Shown: positions 49,150-61,829, numbered from the stretch's first letter. The stretch is 64,000 nt of DNA from Branchiostoma floridae (GCF_000003815.2 NC_049987.1:8002877-8066876), one strand, 5' to 3'. Program-made: numbers and translations. The notes: generated from the sequence alone by a model not told the origin.

Positions 49150-49699
49150 CTGCAAGAGACCACAAAACTGGTAGCATCAGATCAGATACATTACAACACT
49201 AGCAGCATCTGTTCCTGATACAATCTTAGCAACACACAGATGTCTGTTAATACATTTAAGGCAAGGAGTTTATGCTTTTACCACCAACTGATGGTTGGTT
49301 GGTTCCTCAATGACAGGCAGTTTTAACAGTATGACTTTAAGTTATGAATGAAATTTTTCGAATTATTTTAATTCTTGATCGTCACAAACTATTGCATAAG
49401 AAATCAAGCATTGTGCTACCTGAGTGTACTTTCCAGTTCATCTCAATTGTTTAAAAAATTTACGAGGTTGCATCAGTAAAAAAAAAACAACAACTATCTT
49501 TTGTACATTCAGGAAATTTAGAGACACCTTACTCTGTACTTAAATACAACAGGAAGTGCCAAGATGACTATGGGCAAGCTTTATGCATCTATTTTTCGAT
49601 ATCCCTTTTGTCTTCCTTAAAAGGCATTCCAAAGGCAGAAACTGAAAATCTGAACCAACCCACAAGCCAAACAACCCTTATCTGTGCACCGATTAACCA

Positions 49700-51200
49700 A
49701 AATTTACATAATCTGTTATCAGTTATTCCACACCAGGCTCAATGCCGTTAACACATGTGCAGCTTTGATACGGCCCAACTCAGGTCACGGCAAACACCAC
49801 GAGTAGACAAACTTTAATCCATAGAAGAGTGGGGACACATGTCATGTGATTGGCGTGAAACGTCTCATCTGCAATGTGCGGTGAATAGAAATAGCTATTT
49901 CATGGCGCGATCGTTAAAAAACAGTCGATAAACGGTCGATGGGAGACAACGTTACAGATAGCACGAAATTTGGCGAAAGGGGGAGGGCGGCAGAGCAGAA
50001 CTAACTGTTACAGCACAAAATAACTGGCATGTCATGCATATTAAAAGGTCATAGCTGAGGATCCGGTATTAAAAACACACTACTGTACGTGTTATTGCTT
50101 CATTCTGACCAGATTCCACCAAATAGATCGCCTCCTCTCGATGTAACATGTCACTGGTTAGGACACCTGTCAGATTGGAATGACATTTCCAAAGTGGCGA
50201 CTTCACCACCAGACGAGACAAACGGAACATAGAGGGCACGTACCAGCTAATGCGGCGTCTAGCGAGTCCTTCAACCAGTCAGAATCGATGTGATAGTGGA
50301 TAGGCAGTGTTAGGCGACAAATCTGGGGTGTAAAGCCGTGGAAAATCGTCCAAGAAAGTTAGGGTATCTCCGGTAACAGGACAGCGGAAGAGACTTGGCA
50401 GGTCAAGGGTCAGTCCACCAGCCGCCTGTGAATTTCCACAGAGCGAGCCCGCGCGTAGATAACGGCCAGATTTCTTCAGCGTCTCGCCCCCGGGATCCAA
50501 ACCAACGATGTCCTGTCGTCTGGAAGATGTTCTCAGACACAGATAATCAACATTCTGATCCGAACTCGGGAGGAATACGTGCAAAAATGACGATTTCCGT
50601 GCCGGTACACGTACAGACCTCCCCGTCTCAGAATCTACCTACCTCATTGGCAACGCAAATTAGATTTGAAACGTCAGGTACACACCTCCAAGTCTGACCA
50701 ATCACAGGCCGCGTACTGGTGATGTCATCGGAAATGAATTCTCCCGCGAAACTAAAAAGACGTGCAATCGATCGTGTAATCGACAACACACCCAATGTAC
50801 AAGCAGATGTTAAAGTGGAATATCGTAATGTCAAACCTGTCTACCGGGCTTTGTCTTTTAGTCGGACTTCTCAACGATAAACCCTTCTTGGCTTGGCTTC
50901 TTTTGGAGGGCGTATTTTGCTTAGACATTCGTCCTAACGTACAAAGCTATCGTGATACGCCCCTCAATGTCGCCATTGAGCTGAGAATGGCATGGATAGG
51001 GTGTCGATCAGCTGTCCGACAGAAACATGACGGTTAGAAAACATCACGGTCTTAACGACAAAACAAGCTTCAAGATATGCTGTACATCGGAAACCATGGC
51101 GCCGGGGCTTCAGCCACATGCAGGGCCCATCAAGCCCTGATAACTTCGGCGGCCAGACCGACAGAATTCCATTGCCCACCATCTTATGATTCTTTTATGT
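49700..51200 (-). promoter_or_regulatory. CpG-rich block, likely sestrin promoter region
   Basis: CpG dinucleotides are clearly denser here (for example GGCGCGATCG, CCCGCGCGTAG, CGCGAAAC, GGCGCCGGGG) than in the flanking DNA. A CCAAT word (ATTGG on the plus strand) lies at about 49850. The block is immediately 5' of the long-isoform exons and between two genes in the same orientation. The exact start site is not visible. Confidence 0.45.
50244..50322 (-). other. Candidate sestrin 5' non-coding exon
   Basis: A CTG|GTACGT donor lies at 50243-50242, in the CpG-rich block where the promoter is expected. TTTACACCCCAG at about 50323 is a possible acceptor, although this may simply be the end of a longer first exon. 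One frame reads ICRLTLPIHYHIDSDWLKD and on to ALAG, but splicing to 49149 gives an immediate stop, so a coding role is doubtful. Confidence 0.35.
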
Positions 51201-51267
51201 TCTTCGTAAAGCGTTAACGTTAACGTTATACTAACAAGTAAAAACATAATAAACGTTACCATAAGCA

Positions 51268-51463
51268 GCCACCTCTAACCCCGACGTGTCGTCAAATTGA
51301 ACAGGGTGCTCTGAATTGGCCAATATATACGTAGATCACAAATGAATAGCATTTGTGATGTACGTCACAGTTGAATATCATTTGTGATCTACGTATTTAC
51401 TTCAAAGTTGGCCAATTCAGAGCACCCTGTTCAATTCGACGACACGTCGGGGTTAGAAGTGGC
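51268..51463. mobile_element. Large palindromic MITE (196 bp)
   Basis: GCCACCTCTAACCCCGACGT...GAACAGGGTGCTCTGAATTG...ACGTAGATCACAAATGA is mirrored by TCATTTGTGATCTACGTA...CAATTCAGAGCACCCTGTTC...ACGTCGGGGTTAGAAGTGGC, with only small mismatches. The arms are about 85 bp each. It lies between the sestrin promoter region and the N gap. Non-coding. Confidence 0.85.
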
Positions 51464-53012
51464 ATCATAACGTTACTCACCGGCTTTGTTATCAGAGTCA
51501 AAACGTCAAAATGCATAAAAGCGAAGGAACCAATGAGAATAGAATGACCAGTGACTGACAGTGGCCTGCAATAACCCCAGCGTCCTCAAATGACCTCAAG
51601 ACCAGTAAAATCACTGGTCATCCCATAGAACCGTAGATCACAGTTTGACTCAGTTGTATTGTTCTAAGAAATTATTCTCTACTGTTGAATTTATCTAACG
51701 ATAATTTTATTTGTATCTGTTAAATTTATCTCAATGTTCAACATGTCTTGTTGTGATCGTGACCTGTAACGTTACTTACCCCGGTGTGGAAAAAAATGCA
51801 ATGTAACGTTACTTAGTCCGGTGTGGAAATGGATCATAAAGGTCTTCATCATCATATTAAGATTACACCAAATCAGCAAATCTATTATCATGACATTGCA
51901 AAGACCTCTTAGACCTTTCGAAGTTTTATTTCGATAAGGAAGCTTTAACCATCTTTTACATCTTTTAACGGACATTAATACAGTGAAACATTCAATCTCC
52001 TACCTCGCGGTACATTGATACCAAATGTCTAACGCTAGTAACAGTTAGCATCTTTCAGAGGGCGCGTGTGTTTCAGATAACGTTACATAGTAAAACAAGT
52101 CATCTATACAAAATCTTCATCTATACGCCTAGGCTACTCAGAAACATGATTTACATCACGGATGTGGCAAAAGTAGCAAACCTATAACTCAAGCCCCACG
52201 CTATAGGAAGGCGGCAATGCTTTCAAACGATCTGGTCCATTGTACATATACAGTATCCGGAGGCGATATCTTCGTGAAATACGTAAGGCATATAAGTTAT
52301 AACGTTACTTTGAATTAGGTCGTGGCGGATGACGTACTTTGCATGTATCATATGAAAACCAACCATGTAACCCTGTTATACAAGCTGCGCTCCAGATACA
52401 TAGTAAAACAAGTCATCTATACATCCAACGTTATAAATCTTTCATGTCAGACCTATACTTTTCAAAGCAATTTGGCGGGAGTCTATGTAACTTGATAATG
52501 ACAATGCTGATGATAGTCCACGTATCTTGCAAATTTTTGAAAAATAACAAACTTGAACACGGGGTTGATTTTTTGCCCTGAATAGGTCGAAAATTTTCCG
52601 AATAATGCCATGAAAATGAGTCTTTCCTTGTTGACATGTAAAGTGCTTTTAGGAAAATATGACTGTGGATTACAAGTACAAAGAATAACAGCCAAAGTTG
52701 TCGCCATCGGTGGCGGCAGAATAAACATACCCAGCCCAAGACGTACAAAAAGAAGACTAAGCCGTCATATTATTGAGCAGGAAGGTATATCGTTTTTGTA
52801 CGATTGACTTCCAAATCGTTCACAGTAGCAGAAGATAAAGATCTTCAATCTGAGGCGCTAGTCAGTCTATCTCGAGACATGTAAACGTTTACCACCACAG
52901 AGAAGCATTTATCCGGAACCTTGGAGGTTTTATTCACCTCTTTGATGGAACGTTTTTAGTATGTCAATGAAAGGTATGAAAGAGCAATGGTCCCGGTGTG
53001 ACAGCGATCTCG

Positions 53013-53152
53013 NNNNNNNNNNNNNNNNNNNNNNNNNNNNNNNNNNNNNNNNNNNNNNNNNNNNNNNNNNNNNNNNNNNNNNNNNNNNNNNNNNNNNNNN
53101 NNNNNNNNNNNNNNNNNNNNNNNNNNNNNNNNNNNNNNNNNNNNNNNNNNNN
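53013..53152. other. Assembly gap (140 N)
   Basis: A run of 140 unknown bases. Frames that cross it are meaningless. The true size is unknown. Confidence 0.99.
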
Positions 53153-53948
53153 TACTGGTACTATATGGCACCTTATTACCGTACCGTAAGATGTCATACC
53201 TCGAAAGTCGATACTATATTGTTCGGTGCAAACATGACATTGAAATGAAAAAGACAATTTTTGCAGCTGAGGTGGCATAAAAACAGTGCTACTGCGAACG
53301 TATAAATCAACACCTTCTATGGTACGGAATACGTCAGCTATATGTTTTCAATTTGTCACAGTGTTTTCTTTCTTGTGCTGGAAACATTTCCAAAGCACTA
53401 ACAAAAACACACGTGAATAATAGTTTCTTATCATAAACACTATCTACGCGCAAGTTGATATAGCTGTTGCTAAATGCTACACAAACACTGGTAAAGTACC
53501 TGTCTTAAGAAACACGGGTAAATGCATCAGTTCCTAAATACTAGAAAAAACAGTCATGTTGGAGGTGAAGATATCCCTTGGCCAGGTGCATATACCAAAA
53601 TGTGCGTTATTCTAATTAATACCTAATATTTGCATAATTAATAAGGACATTACATAGATCTTTTGTGGTCACTTCATGGTAGAGACTTCATTTGGAGATA
53701 TATAGGTTGCTTGAGGACAGGTGAATACAATGAAATACATCTTATGTCAAGACTCAGGTATATGCAATAATGGGAATACAAGGGACCAAACCCTCCTTGT
53801 CTGAAACAAGTTCAACTATCTTATTACCATGTAATTACGTTAATATTGATACTATGAATGGAGTTATGTATCAAACTCGTGTACTTACATCATTCTGAAA
53901 CTGCATTTTGTGATTTATACCAATCAACTTCTAAAATGTCATGTAAAC

Positions 53949-54117
53949 CCTTTTTTTGGGGGGGGGGCGAAATCGCTAAAGGGGGGCGAGGTAGGGGGGC
54001 GAGATCACTAGCCGGGGAGGGCGAGATCGCTAGTGATTTCGCCCCGGGGGGGGCGAGATCGCTAGTGATTTCGCCCCCGGGGGGGCGAGATCACGGGGGG
54101 GCGAGAACGCTGTCACA
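53949..54117. repeat. G-rich palindromic tandem array
   Basis: Units of G(6-12) followed by CGAGATCGCTAGTGATTTCG and CCCC, repeated about five times with variation. GCGAGATCGCTAGTGATTTCGC is itself a near-palindrome, so the array alternates G runs with hairpin-forming cores. The density of G runs gives quadruplex potential. Confidence 0.85.
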
Positions 54118-54672
54118 CCGGTAGTATTTGCGAAAACGCGTATTGCTATTTTCTTCAAACATCAGCACGATTCTCTAGTATTGTATTCCGAAGCATCTCT
54201 TTGCGCTTTTAAGAATCTTGTGACTGTTTTGAAAATGATATTGGATAGCGTTCGAATTCGTTACATGCAGTGTACAACGTTAGTACAAAGTTTAAGACGG
54301 CTTTCTGTACAAACGTTTATGTCTAAGCTTTCCTGTTTTTTTTTTTAGCGTTCCTCATTCCATGTCTAGTGTATGTCAGGGGATGTTTCCAATAGGTTCG
54401 TATTTCCTCCTGATCCTATTACGGTTTCATCGCTTCTAGTACTAGCAACGTTATATCCTTTTGGTCCAGAATTAAGACTAGACCTACATCGTAGACCAGA
54501 CCTACCTGGTAGAATTTCACAAAGGAAGACCTCCAAAACTTGTATCTGGCTGCTGGATGGCCAATAAAAAAGCCTATAGCTCAATGTATGTAGTTATATA
54601 ACCTGACTATATTATTACTGAATACATAGAACCAGGGTACAGTAAGTCTGACAAAGTAAACACAACAAAGTG

Positions 54673-57332
54673 CGCTATGGAAACAGTGATCCTTTATTTC
54701 ACATGAAATTGTAATGCTACCCACAGCAGAGGCACTAGATTTCAATCGATCAGTTTGAAATTTTTTTTTGTCCAGGTACTCTTTGCCTCACCTTTGGAAT
54801 TGTCTTCCGGTGTGCAATCTCTACTTTTCAAAATTTCTACCACTTCACATGACAACTTCAAAATTCATGCAATACACTGTCAAAGCACAGGTCAAAGCAC
54901 TTCGTTGCTACGTCCTGTAGTGACGCACACACCTAAACGTGCGGGTAGGTCATTGCACGCAAGAGATGGAGTATGCTTCTGGAGTCCTACAGACCATGTT
55001 TAGTAAGCCCTACTTCTACCACAGTAATGCAGAGAAGTAAATCTCCATTTAGGCAGCTTTTGTGCAAATGTAATCCTCAGTAGCAGACTAACTCTGGGGA
55101 GTTATTGAGCGCCTGCGTTTGAGAAGCAGTGAATTTCTAGGTAATGCCCCATAATAATGATTTATTACGATTTGCTTAATCCACCACTACTACACTAGTA
55201 GAATCCAAGATCACTTCTGACCATTCTAACAGTTACTGTAATAGTGCTACAAGTGTGATACACACAGCGCTTTTCTGCCGCACACAATGCCTTTACATAT
55301 TAGTAGCCTCCCCACATAGTTCACTAGTCTCTGACTGCTCTAGAAAAAAATACGACATCCAACTTAACGCCTATTACTCATTGGAAACGACCCACATTTG
55401 ATTTTCAAACCGATCTTGATTGGTCTTATATTAGTCTTTGCACGTTAAATTTTCCTACATTACATCCATAAAATAGAAAAGTCATTCGGGGCTCCAAACC
55501 CTGTTTTAGCGGGTCCCCTTCCATTAATAATAGATGGTAGGGCCCACAGAGTGCATTACGATTGTCTACATCTATTGCATAGAGCCTACACATCAATTAC
55601 GTAGTTGAGTGCACTGCTGACAATCTGTGTAATTGTGTTATTGAGGAATTCTACTGGATTGGACAGATTCATGCTACAGTAGACAATTGTAGGGTCATCT
55701 ACATAAAATCAGCAGGGAATCTACATTCCTTATAGTATATTCACACAGAAGACCTATAACGTTATATCCTGTAAATGTCACACCCCATAAAGACATAGGA
55801 AGCTTTACTACTAAATCCACATGTTTGACTATTCAAGAGCTTCAACCAAATTCATTTTGTGGGGTCTGTAGATTATACCATCACCATGATGTTCATTGAA
55901 GACCTGCTTCAGCAATTATTAAGATCTTTAAAATAATTTCTCAGCCATCCAGGCATCTCGGATGCTGGGTTGAATACTTTTGGTTAGTGTCACAAATAAG
56001 GTGCTATGTTTTATGCTGCCTGGTTGACAGCATAAACTACATGCTACAAAGGAGGTCTCTCTTTAACCTCCTTGATGCTATGAACTATGTAACATTCACA
56101 ACACTCAGGCTTTGATATGTTTTTGAGAAAGGCACGTTCTCCCCACTACTACCACTAAATCAGGCTGTAAAATACATGTACATAGTAGTAAAATGTTACG
56201 ATCTACAAATAGCTTCTTTTTTGTATCATGTTGACAGGCCAAACATAGAGAGAAAGGCACGTTCTTGTGCAGCTACCAGTAGTTATATTTGTTCACACTT
56301 GAACTGCAGAGGCGGCTATGGCTTCTCCATAAACATGTCAGATTACTAGAGATCTGCCATTTTCCAAGACTACAGACGAGTTACACTGAGAATATTAAAA
56401 AGGTATGGAGTGCGTTTGGTAATATGAAGATTAAAAAGTCACAGCTAATTACCAATGGGCTACAAAAAAGGTCTATACATCATACAACAACGGTTTTACT
56501 TTTTTCTAAGTTCAGATCTTTTTCTGTTAATTGCACTTCTATTTTCATGTCCATTTTACATAGAGAGTTCAGATATCCATTTAACAAACCTCAGAAGAGA
56601 ATGGAGAATTGCAGCAATTATACAAGAATTATCACATCAAAGCATCACATGTGCATATAAAGCCTCACATCTTGCTTCAGGCAAAGCTGGTGATAAAAAC
56701 TGTGCATGGCCTCCCTTGTTGGGAGAAAGAGCACCCCATAAAGACACGCATGTTTCTAAGTTTTCCACGTGCAGAAACTACTCTCAAGTGTTTCTCTATT
56801 TCAGTCAAAACATCACACTTCTTACTAGTTACTTGTACTCCTCTCATGTAACTTTCAGCTTCAACACCAGAGCTGAATAATAATTTAAGCCAACATTCCT
56901 CCTTTCTGGGGGAAACACTCCTCTTCAAAGGACATCATGCTTGAACATTCCTTGTGTTATCATTAGGATTTCAAAAGTTACATGTTCTCAAGTTACATGC
57001 AAACCATAGACCTACACTGGCATTAATGGTCAATAATAGGTAAAGAAAGTTGACATATCTGCCATCACCACAGGAATTCTCTGGTAATACTACATGTATG
57101 TGTACATACAAAATGGCTACACTTAAAATTACCACTTGTTCCATTTGATCACATACATATTTCTTCATAAAGCTTCTAACATATCACCAAACACATTCAC
57201 AATACACATGATATTCTTATCACATTTTCCAAGGAAATTTTTGTAAAAGTACATTAAGCTCTGATAAATTACTCCATCTCTACTTGTTGTAGTTCTACTC
57301 TTATTGGTCCCTGTTCCCTGTAACAGTGCTCT
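54673..57332 (-). other. Presumed MYO6 3' UTR
   Basis: Sequence between the MYO6 stop and the candidate polyadenylation site. It has no recognisable genes on either strand and includes a short palindromic repeat at about 56048-56073. The boundary depends on the polyadenylation call. Confidence 0.4.
54693..54698 (-). promoter_or_regulatory. Candidate MYO6 polyadenylation signal
   Basis: AATAAA on the minus strand is followed about 22 nt later by CA and then CTTTGTTGTGTTTACTTTGT, a classic GU/U-rich downstream element. It is about 2.6 kb after the MYO6 stop codon. Other AATAAA words occur nearer (e.g. about 55160) but lack such a clear downstream element. Confidence 0.45.
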
Positions 57333-57535
57333 TTACTTCTTGTATTGCTGCTGGAGCATGGCTGTAGCGTAGGTTGGACGTGCTTGTTTGGATTGGATGG
57401 CTTGCATGAGATATTCCCGACCACCGGTCCTGTTCCACTGTTCCTCGAACTCCCTGGCGATGATCTCAGCTCCGCGTTTGCGCGTCAGGCCGGTCTCGTC
57501 CAGGCTCAGCTCACACATCTGCATGTCGTCTTTCC
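57333..57535 (-). CDS. MYO6: Myosin VI, last coding exon (cargo-binding domain C-terminus)
   Basis: The exon begins after TTCTCCGCAG with two bases completing a Gly codon and ends in TAA at 57335-57333. It encodes [58 protein letters not shown] and AMLQQQYKK. The [24 protein letters not shown] and [12 protein letters not shown] segments are hallmarks of the myosin VI tail. Myosin VI is the minus-end-directed actin motor for endocytosis and organelle tethering; this domain binds adaptor proteins. Confidence 0.97.
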
Positions 57536-57933
57536 CTGCGGAGAACACAAACATGTTGAACTTTGCACTCTGTGAGCTGTAAATTGTTCCAAATTCAACC
57601 GAATCTCCCAACCAACCCAAAGCATGTTGGATCAAAACTTCTGGGTCCCTGGACTTGTTAGTAAATGCGGATATAGTACAGTACATTTGGGTTTTGCAAT
57701 CCTCACAACCAAGTCCTGAATCGAGAGTAGTTGAGAAACACACTGAAACCAAGCATAGCATCTTTTTTTCTACATACATAGTTTGAAAGTTGCCAATTAT
57801 TTCACTGTTCAAGTAACACAAAGCATGCCTTGAGCCCTTTTTTCCCATTAGGTGTTGTAAGGACCGAAACACTGGGGAAATTTTTTTGGTAAACTCCTTA
57901 CGATATGACAAAAAGAACCAACAGTTAACCTAC
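57536..57933 (-). other. MYO6 intron (398 bp)
   Basis: G|GTAGGT donor and GTTCTCCGCAG acceptor. A 192-codon open frame runs through it into the last exon, but the intron part has no myosin similarity and the phase fits removal. Confidence 0.85.
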
Positions 57934-58182
57934 CAGCAACGAGAATGACGGGAACTTTGTCTGGGTGCAACTCCATCTGACGTGCGATCCACTGTCCGTC
58001 AAAGTGCGCGTACCAGTACCCCTTCTTTCTGTTCTGGTTGTCCTTGTACTGATCCGCCGGGCGTATGAACGGGATGCGGAAGTAACGCTGTTGACGATTG
58101 GGCAGCGACTGTTGCCGTGGCGGCAGGGGCGGGGCCTGGGCCATCTGGTTCATAGACATGGTGCGCTGGCGGTCGCGATATG
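57934..58182 (-). CDS. MYO6: Myosin VI, cargo-binding domain exon ([18 protein letters not shown])
   Basis: The acceptor is CTCTGTCCTTACAG; the exon is phase 1 at both ends. It encodes [19 protein letters not shown], a Pro/Gln-rich linker, then [40 protein letters not shown] and [32 protein letters not shown] and the (W/Y)[19 protein letters not shown] block identify the myosin VI cargo-binding domain. The WWY adaptor site of vertebrate myosin VI (Dab2, Tom1 binding) reads YWY here. Confidence 0.97.
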
Positions 58183-59168
58183 CTGTAAGGACAGAGGTTA
58201 CAGGTGAATTCAGGGTAATAGCACATGGTTCACAGGTGGTTTATAGAAGAACTTGGAGAGCCAAACCTGAAGGTCAAAGGTGAAAAATAGGACACCTTGC
58301 CTAGATGGCAATCAGCACACAAATTCTGGCAGCACAGAAACAAAGGTTGCAAGTCAAACATGTTACCACACAATCTGAATTGATAATTCAACACACTGCA
58401 ATCAGAGAAGTCATCTTAAACCTGCCTAAACATTCACAAGTTGTGTCATTAGCTGCTGCTGAGACTTACGAATGCAGGATACTTGTCCACTGTACAAGAG
58501 TGTTAAGGTTTAGATGCACTTTATTAATTGTTAACGTTGTGAAATAGCCCACATTTAACATACATTCTTGTACTGCTATTGCTAAAAGTTACAAATTGAA
58601 AAGAAATGACATCATTGTGATGCCTTGTGTGCTACAATAAGAGTTCTGCTTTAAGAACTGTCAAGTCATAAATAATCCTGCTTAAGGCTTCGAAGACTAA
58701 TGCAACTTAAGTCTTACATTGTGGACAAATCAGCAGAAATAAAAAGAATAACGATAATCTGATGCACAAACTGGGTTAATTGCACACTAGTAAAAGCTCT
58801 CACGGACTCGGACCTGAACTAAAAGCCTCTATGAATATTCCAGGACCAGCTAAGAGATCTAAAGCCTGATTAATGTTGTCTTTTCATGTCATCAATAAGA
58901 TGACTTCTTGGCCCAACTGTTTCTCCTGAGAGTACTTCTTCCCTGCATTATTGATGCAGTGTGGCAGCTTGGCTCAACTTCGCGTCTGGAGGCATTTTTC
59001 ATGTGAGCATCCAAGTTCAATAGCTCAGGGAAATTACGGCAGGGATATAGTAACTGCAGTTTTATGTATGCAAGGGGAAAGGGATATATGGGTGATCAAA
59101 GATGCAAGATCTATAATACAGTACTCATATAAGCATTGGTATGATTGAAAGGTATAAATACTCTTTCT

Positions 59169-59242
59169 ATTGGGCTTTCTATTTTGCCAAGTTATCTTTA
59201 TGTCTTGTGGCGTAAAAAAATGGTACAAATAGAAAGCCCGAT
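59169..59242. mobile_element. Short inverted-repeat element (about 74 bp)
   Basis: ATTGGGCTTTCTATTTTGCC at the left pairs with ACAAATAGAAAGCCCGAT at the right around a loop. Non-coding, hairpin-forming. Confidence 0.6.
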
Positions 59243-61623
59243 AAAATGAAAAAAAAAAATTAAAAATGTCTGGAGCTGAACCTCTGCATGTATGTACAAT
59301 AAACATAGTAGAATTTTATATTATACTTCAGGTAACTGAAATCTACACTTGTACACCTGCAATGCTACTACAGTAACTGTTATAAATGTATGGTGTATGC
59401 AAGTTTGCATGCATGGATATCTGAAACCCAGGAAGTATTGATATGGATAGAGAAGCTGGCAGGAAACGCTGGGCCTGCGCCAGGGTAAGCTGATATTTGG
59501 TATGCACAAAGTCAGGCTGACTTTCAGTAATGGTCCTGCAGCAATGGGGAACCACTGATGGATGTGTCTGGTACATGTCAGCTTTCACATGCATGGAAAC
59601 GGCACCCTTTTTTTCCCGTTTTTTAATTCCTCGATTCTCGTTATCGTTTTAACCACAGCCTTGCCGACTGTCGGCCATCTGAGGGAGGAAGCTGCAGAGA
59701 TGACAGTTGGTGCCAACAGTGCGGCCTCTGAGATCTAACAGACAGATGTCAGGCTGCCGCAGTGCCAGATGGATGCGAGGCAGTTGTGAACTTGACCCAG
59801 CAGATTTATCACAGCCACATCAGGATTTCCGCAATTTGGCACTAAGAACAGAAGGATAGTTCCACACAGCGAACTTGATGGAATTTTCCCTGAGGTGTTG
59901 GCATGGCCTTATTTGAAGGATGGGTGACGGTGGTTGTCCATGATCACTTCTCCCTTATTAGGAGATGTGTGGACGGATTAAGAACCACCTGCGATGACAT
60001 CAGCCTACAACTGCACAGACTATTGACCAAATGTTCAAGTTTGGAAAAATTTGCGTTTGCCCATCAAACGGACTGTGACATTGAACCACTGATTATGGGA
60101 AATAGGTTTAATATGTGTTTTTGATTCTTTTAAAACCAAATCATGGTCATTTTCATTAATTATGAAGGACCTTTATTGTACAATCATGCCTCTAGTAAAG
60201 GTCTTGAGTCGTATGACTTAACAAACTTATGTCAAGAAAAGTATTAACAACAATGCACAAGTTAAACATGCGGAGTACACAAGAGTGTCATACTAAGCTA
60301 ACTGGGTGGAGGCAACTTCTTCTTGCTTCTTTATACATGAGTCCACATTTTCTTTGATGTTTCTAGAAGCTAAATCAAGAAATTTTATGCTTAAAAGGAG
60401 ACCTCAGCATTCCACTGGTGGTAAGGTTTGAGCCCTCAGTTGTGGTCATGTGTCTATTATGCATTACCCAAAGTGGGTGATCCAAAAAGTAAGACTTGTT
60501 CCATAACTGACATAGATGCCTAAGTCACCATGAAACACTTAAAGCGTTCCTTGATCACCTCAGACAAACCTGTCCTACAGAAGGGATCAATAGACTACTC
60601 GAGACATCTAGTAATTGCTTAAGGAACAGTTGTCTGCTCGTAAAACGGACCCATTTCCCTAAAGAAAGTATTGACTGGGACACGTCTTGAAACTAATTGA
60701 GGATAATTCCTCCTGGCTTGCGAGGGATCAGTCACGAAGACAGACATGCTCATGAGAGGCCGTAGGAGCCCTTCCGAGAGTCACAAACATAATTTCACAA
60801 CTTTCTTTCAGCAGAAAATATATATCCAATGTTCGTCCTACAGCGTACATGCCATAAATTTCCTGGATTATAACAGCTGCAGACAGAGTGTAGGGGGAAA
60901 GTAATTTCAGAAGCCTGGACCTGAGCCAGCAGCCCTGTTAGCTCAATAAGTCTGGTGAAGGGGAGAAATCTATCAGTGTCCCAATGACCTACTTTAAAAT
61001 ACCCACTTGGTCTGGGTCCAAGAAACTCACAGGCAGATTTCAGCATCTGCATTTCCATCTGAACTTTTCAACTCGAGCTGTGACTTGCCTACTAAGTGGC
61101 AACAGAAAATTTGTTGATTTTGTTTCCAGATATCATAACAATTACAACAGTATCGGAGTCTGTGATCTTGATGATGGCTTAGTTGCGTAGGTGAACAGCA
61201 GTCACATTGTTTCCATCTTTCACTCAAGTAGGAGGGTAGCTCATTTTGTGATACTATACATACATTTTACCAAGGAGTGTACAAAACTTCACAACTGAGT
61301 TCCATGACCTCATATCATTCCCAAAGTGACATACCACAAATATCACTGAATGATTATGCAAAAAAAAGTTCTCATTTGCATAAATTATATCAGTCGATCA
61401 TGTCCTCTATATTACGACCATAGCTTGTCCAGAGCATGAGACATCAGATAAAAGTCGAAGTTCTGCAGCAGTATCAAAGAAAGCCGCTAGGGGGCCCATT
61501 ATCAAAATTGTCTTTCGTTTTTTCAACCCCTATACCCACGTACCAAATATCACAAGGATCCATCCACAGCTTCTGGGAACAGACACAAATGGTACTGCAA
61601 ACATAACCTTCTTGTTAATGCTG

Positions 61624-61829
61624 GTTCACCTTTATCCGGGGGTAACCTATATTCATTGTCTGTAAGAAAAACGTATTTTAGGGATATGAAGTTGACGGAC
61701 GGTGGTTTCAAATCGGAACATTTTTAAAATATTGCACATTTGAAACCACTGTCAGCAGACTTAATACTCCTAAAATGTGCTGTTTTTAAAGACAACGGAT
61801 AAAGGTCACCCCACGGATAAAGGTGAACG
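61624..61829. mobile_element. MITE, GTTCACCTTTA-ended family (copy 2)
   Basis: GTTCACCTTTATCCGGGGGT at the left and CACGGATAAAGGTGAAC at the right. The interior TTGACGGACGGTGGTTTCAA and ATATTGCACATTTGAA match the copy at 9796. Its ends are better preserved than those of copy 1. Confidence 0.82.

Larger units (their letters stand above)
50600..54672. other. Intergenic region between MYO6 and sestrin
   Basis: No protein-coding exon recognised. It holds the CpG block end, the MITE at 51268, an assembly gap and a G-rich array. The open frames here are short and lack motifs. Confidence 0.6.

Noticed and set aside
48837-49218. Alternative-frame and plus-strand open frames over the first sestrin exon
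   Set aside because: Shadows of the GC-richer coding exon; only the minus frame of MAGSETEADP... matches sestrin and its phase.
50247-50322. Peptide-like frame ICRLTLPIHYHIDSDWLKD as a coding exon of another gene
   Set aside because: Too short to identify and it ends at once when spliced to 49149; retained only as a candidate non-coding exon.
52956-53278. Open frames spanning the N run
   Set aside because: They exist only because the gap is translated as unknown residues.
57345-57582. Plus-strand open frames opposite the last MYO6 exon
   Set aside because: Antisense shadows of a coding exon.
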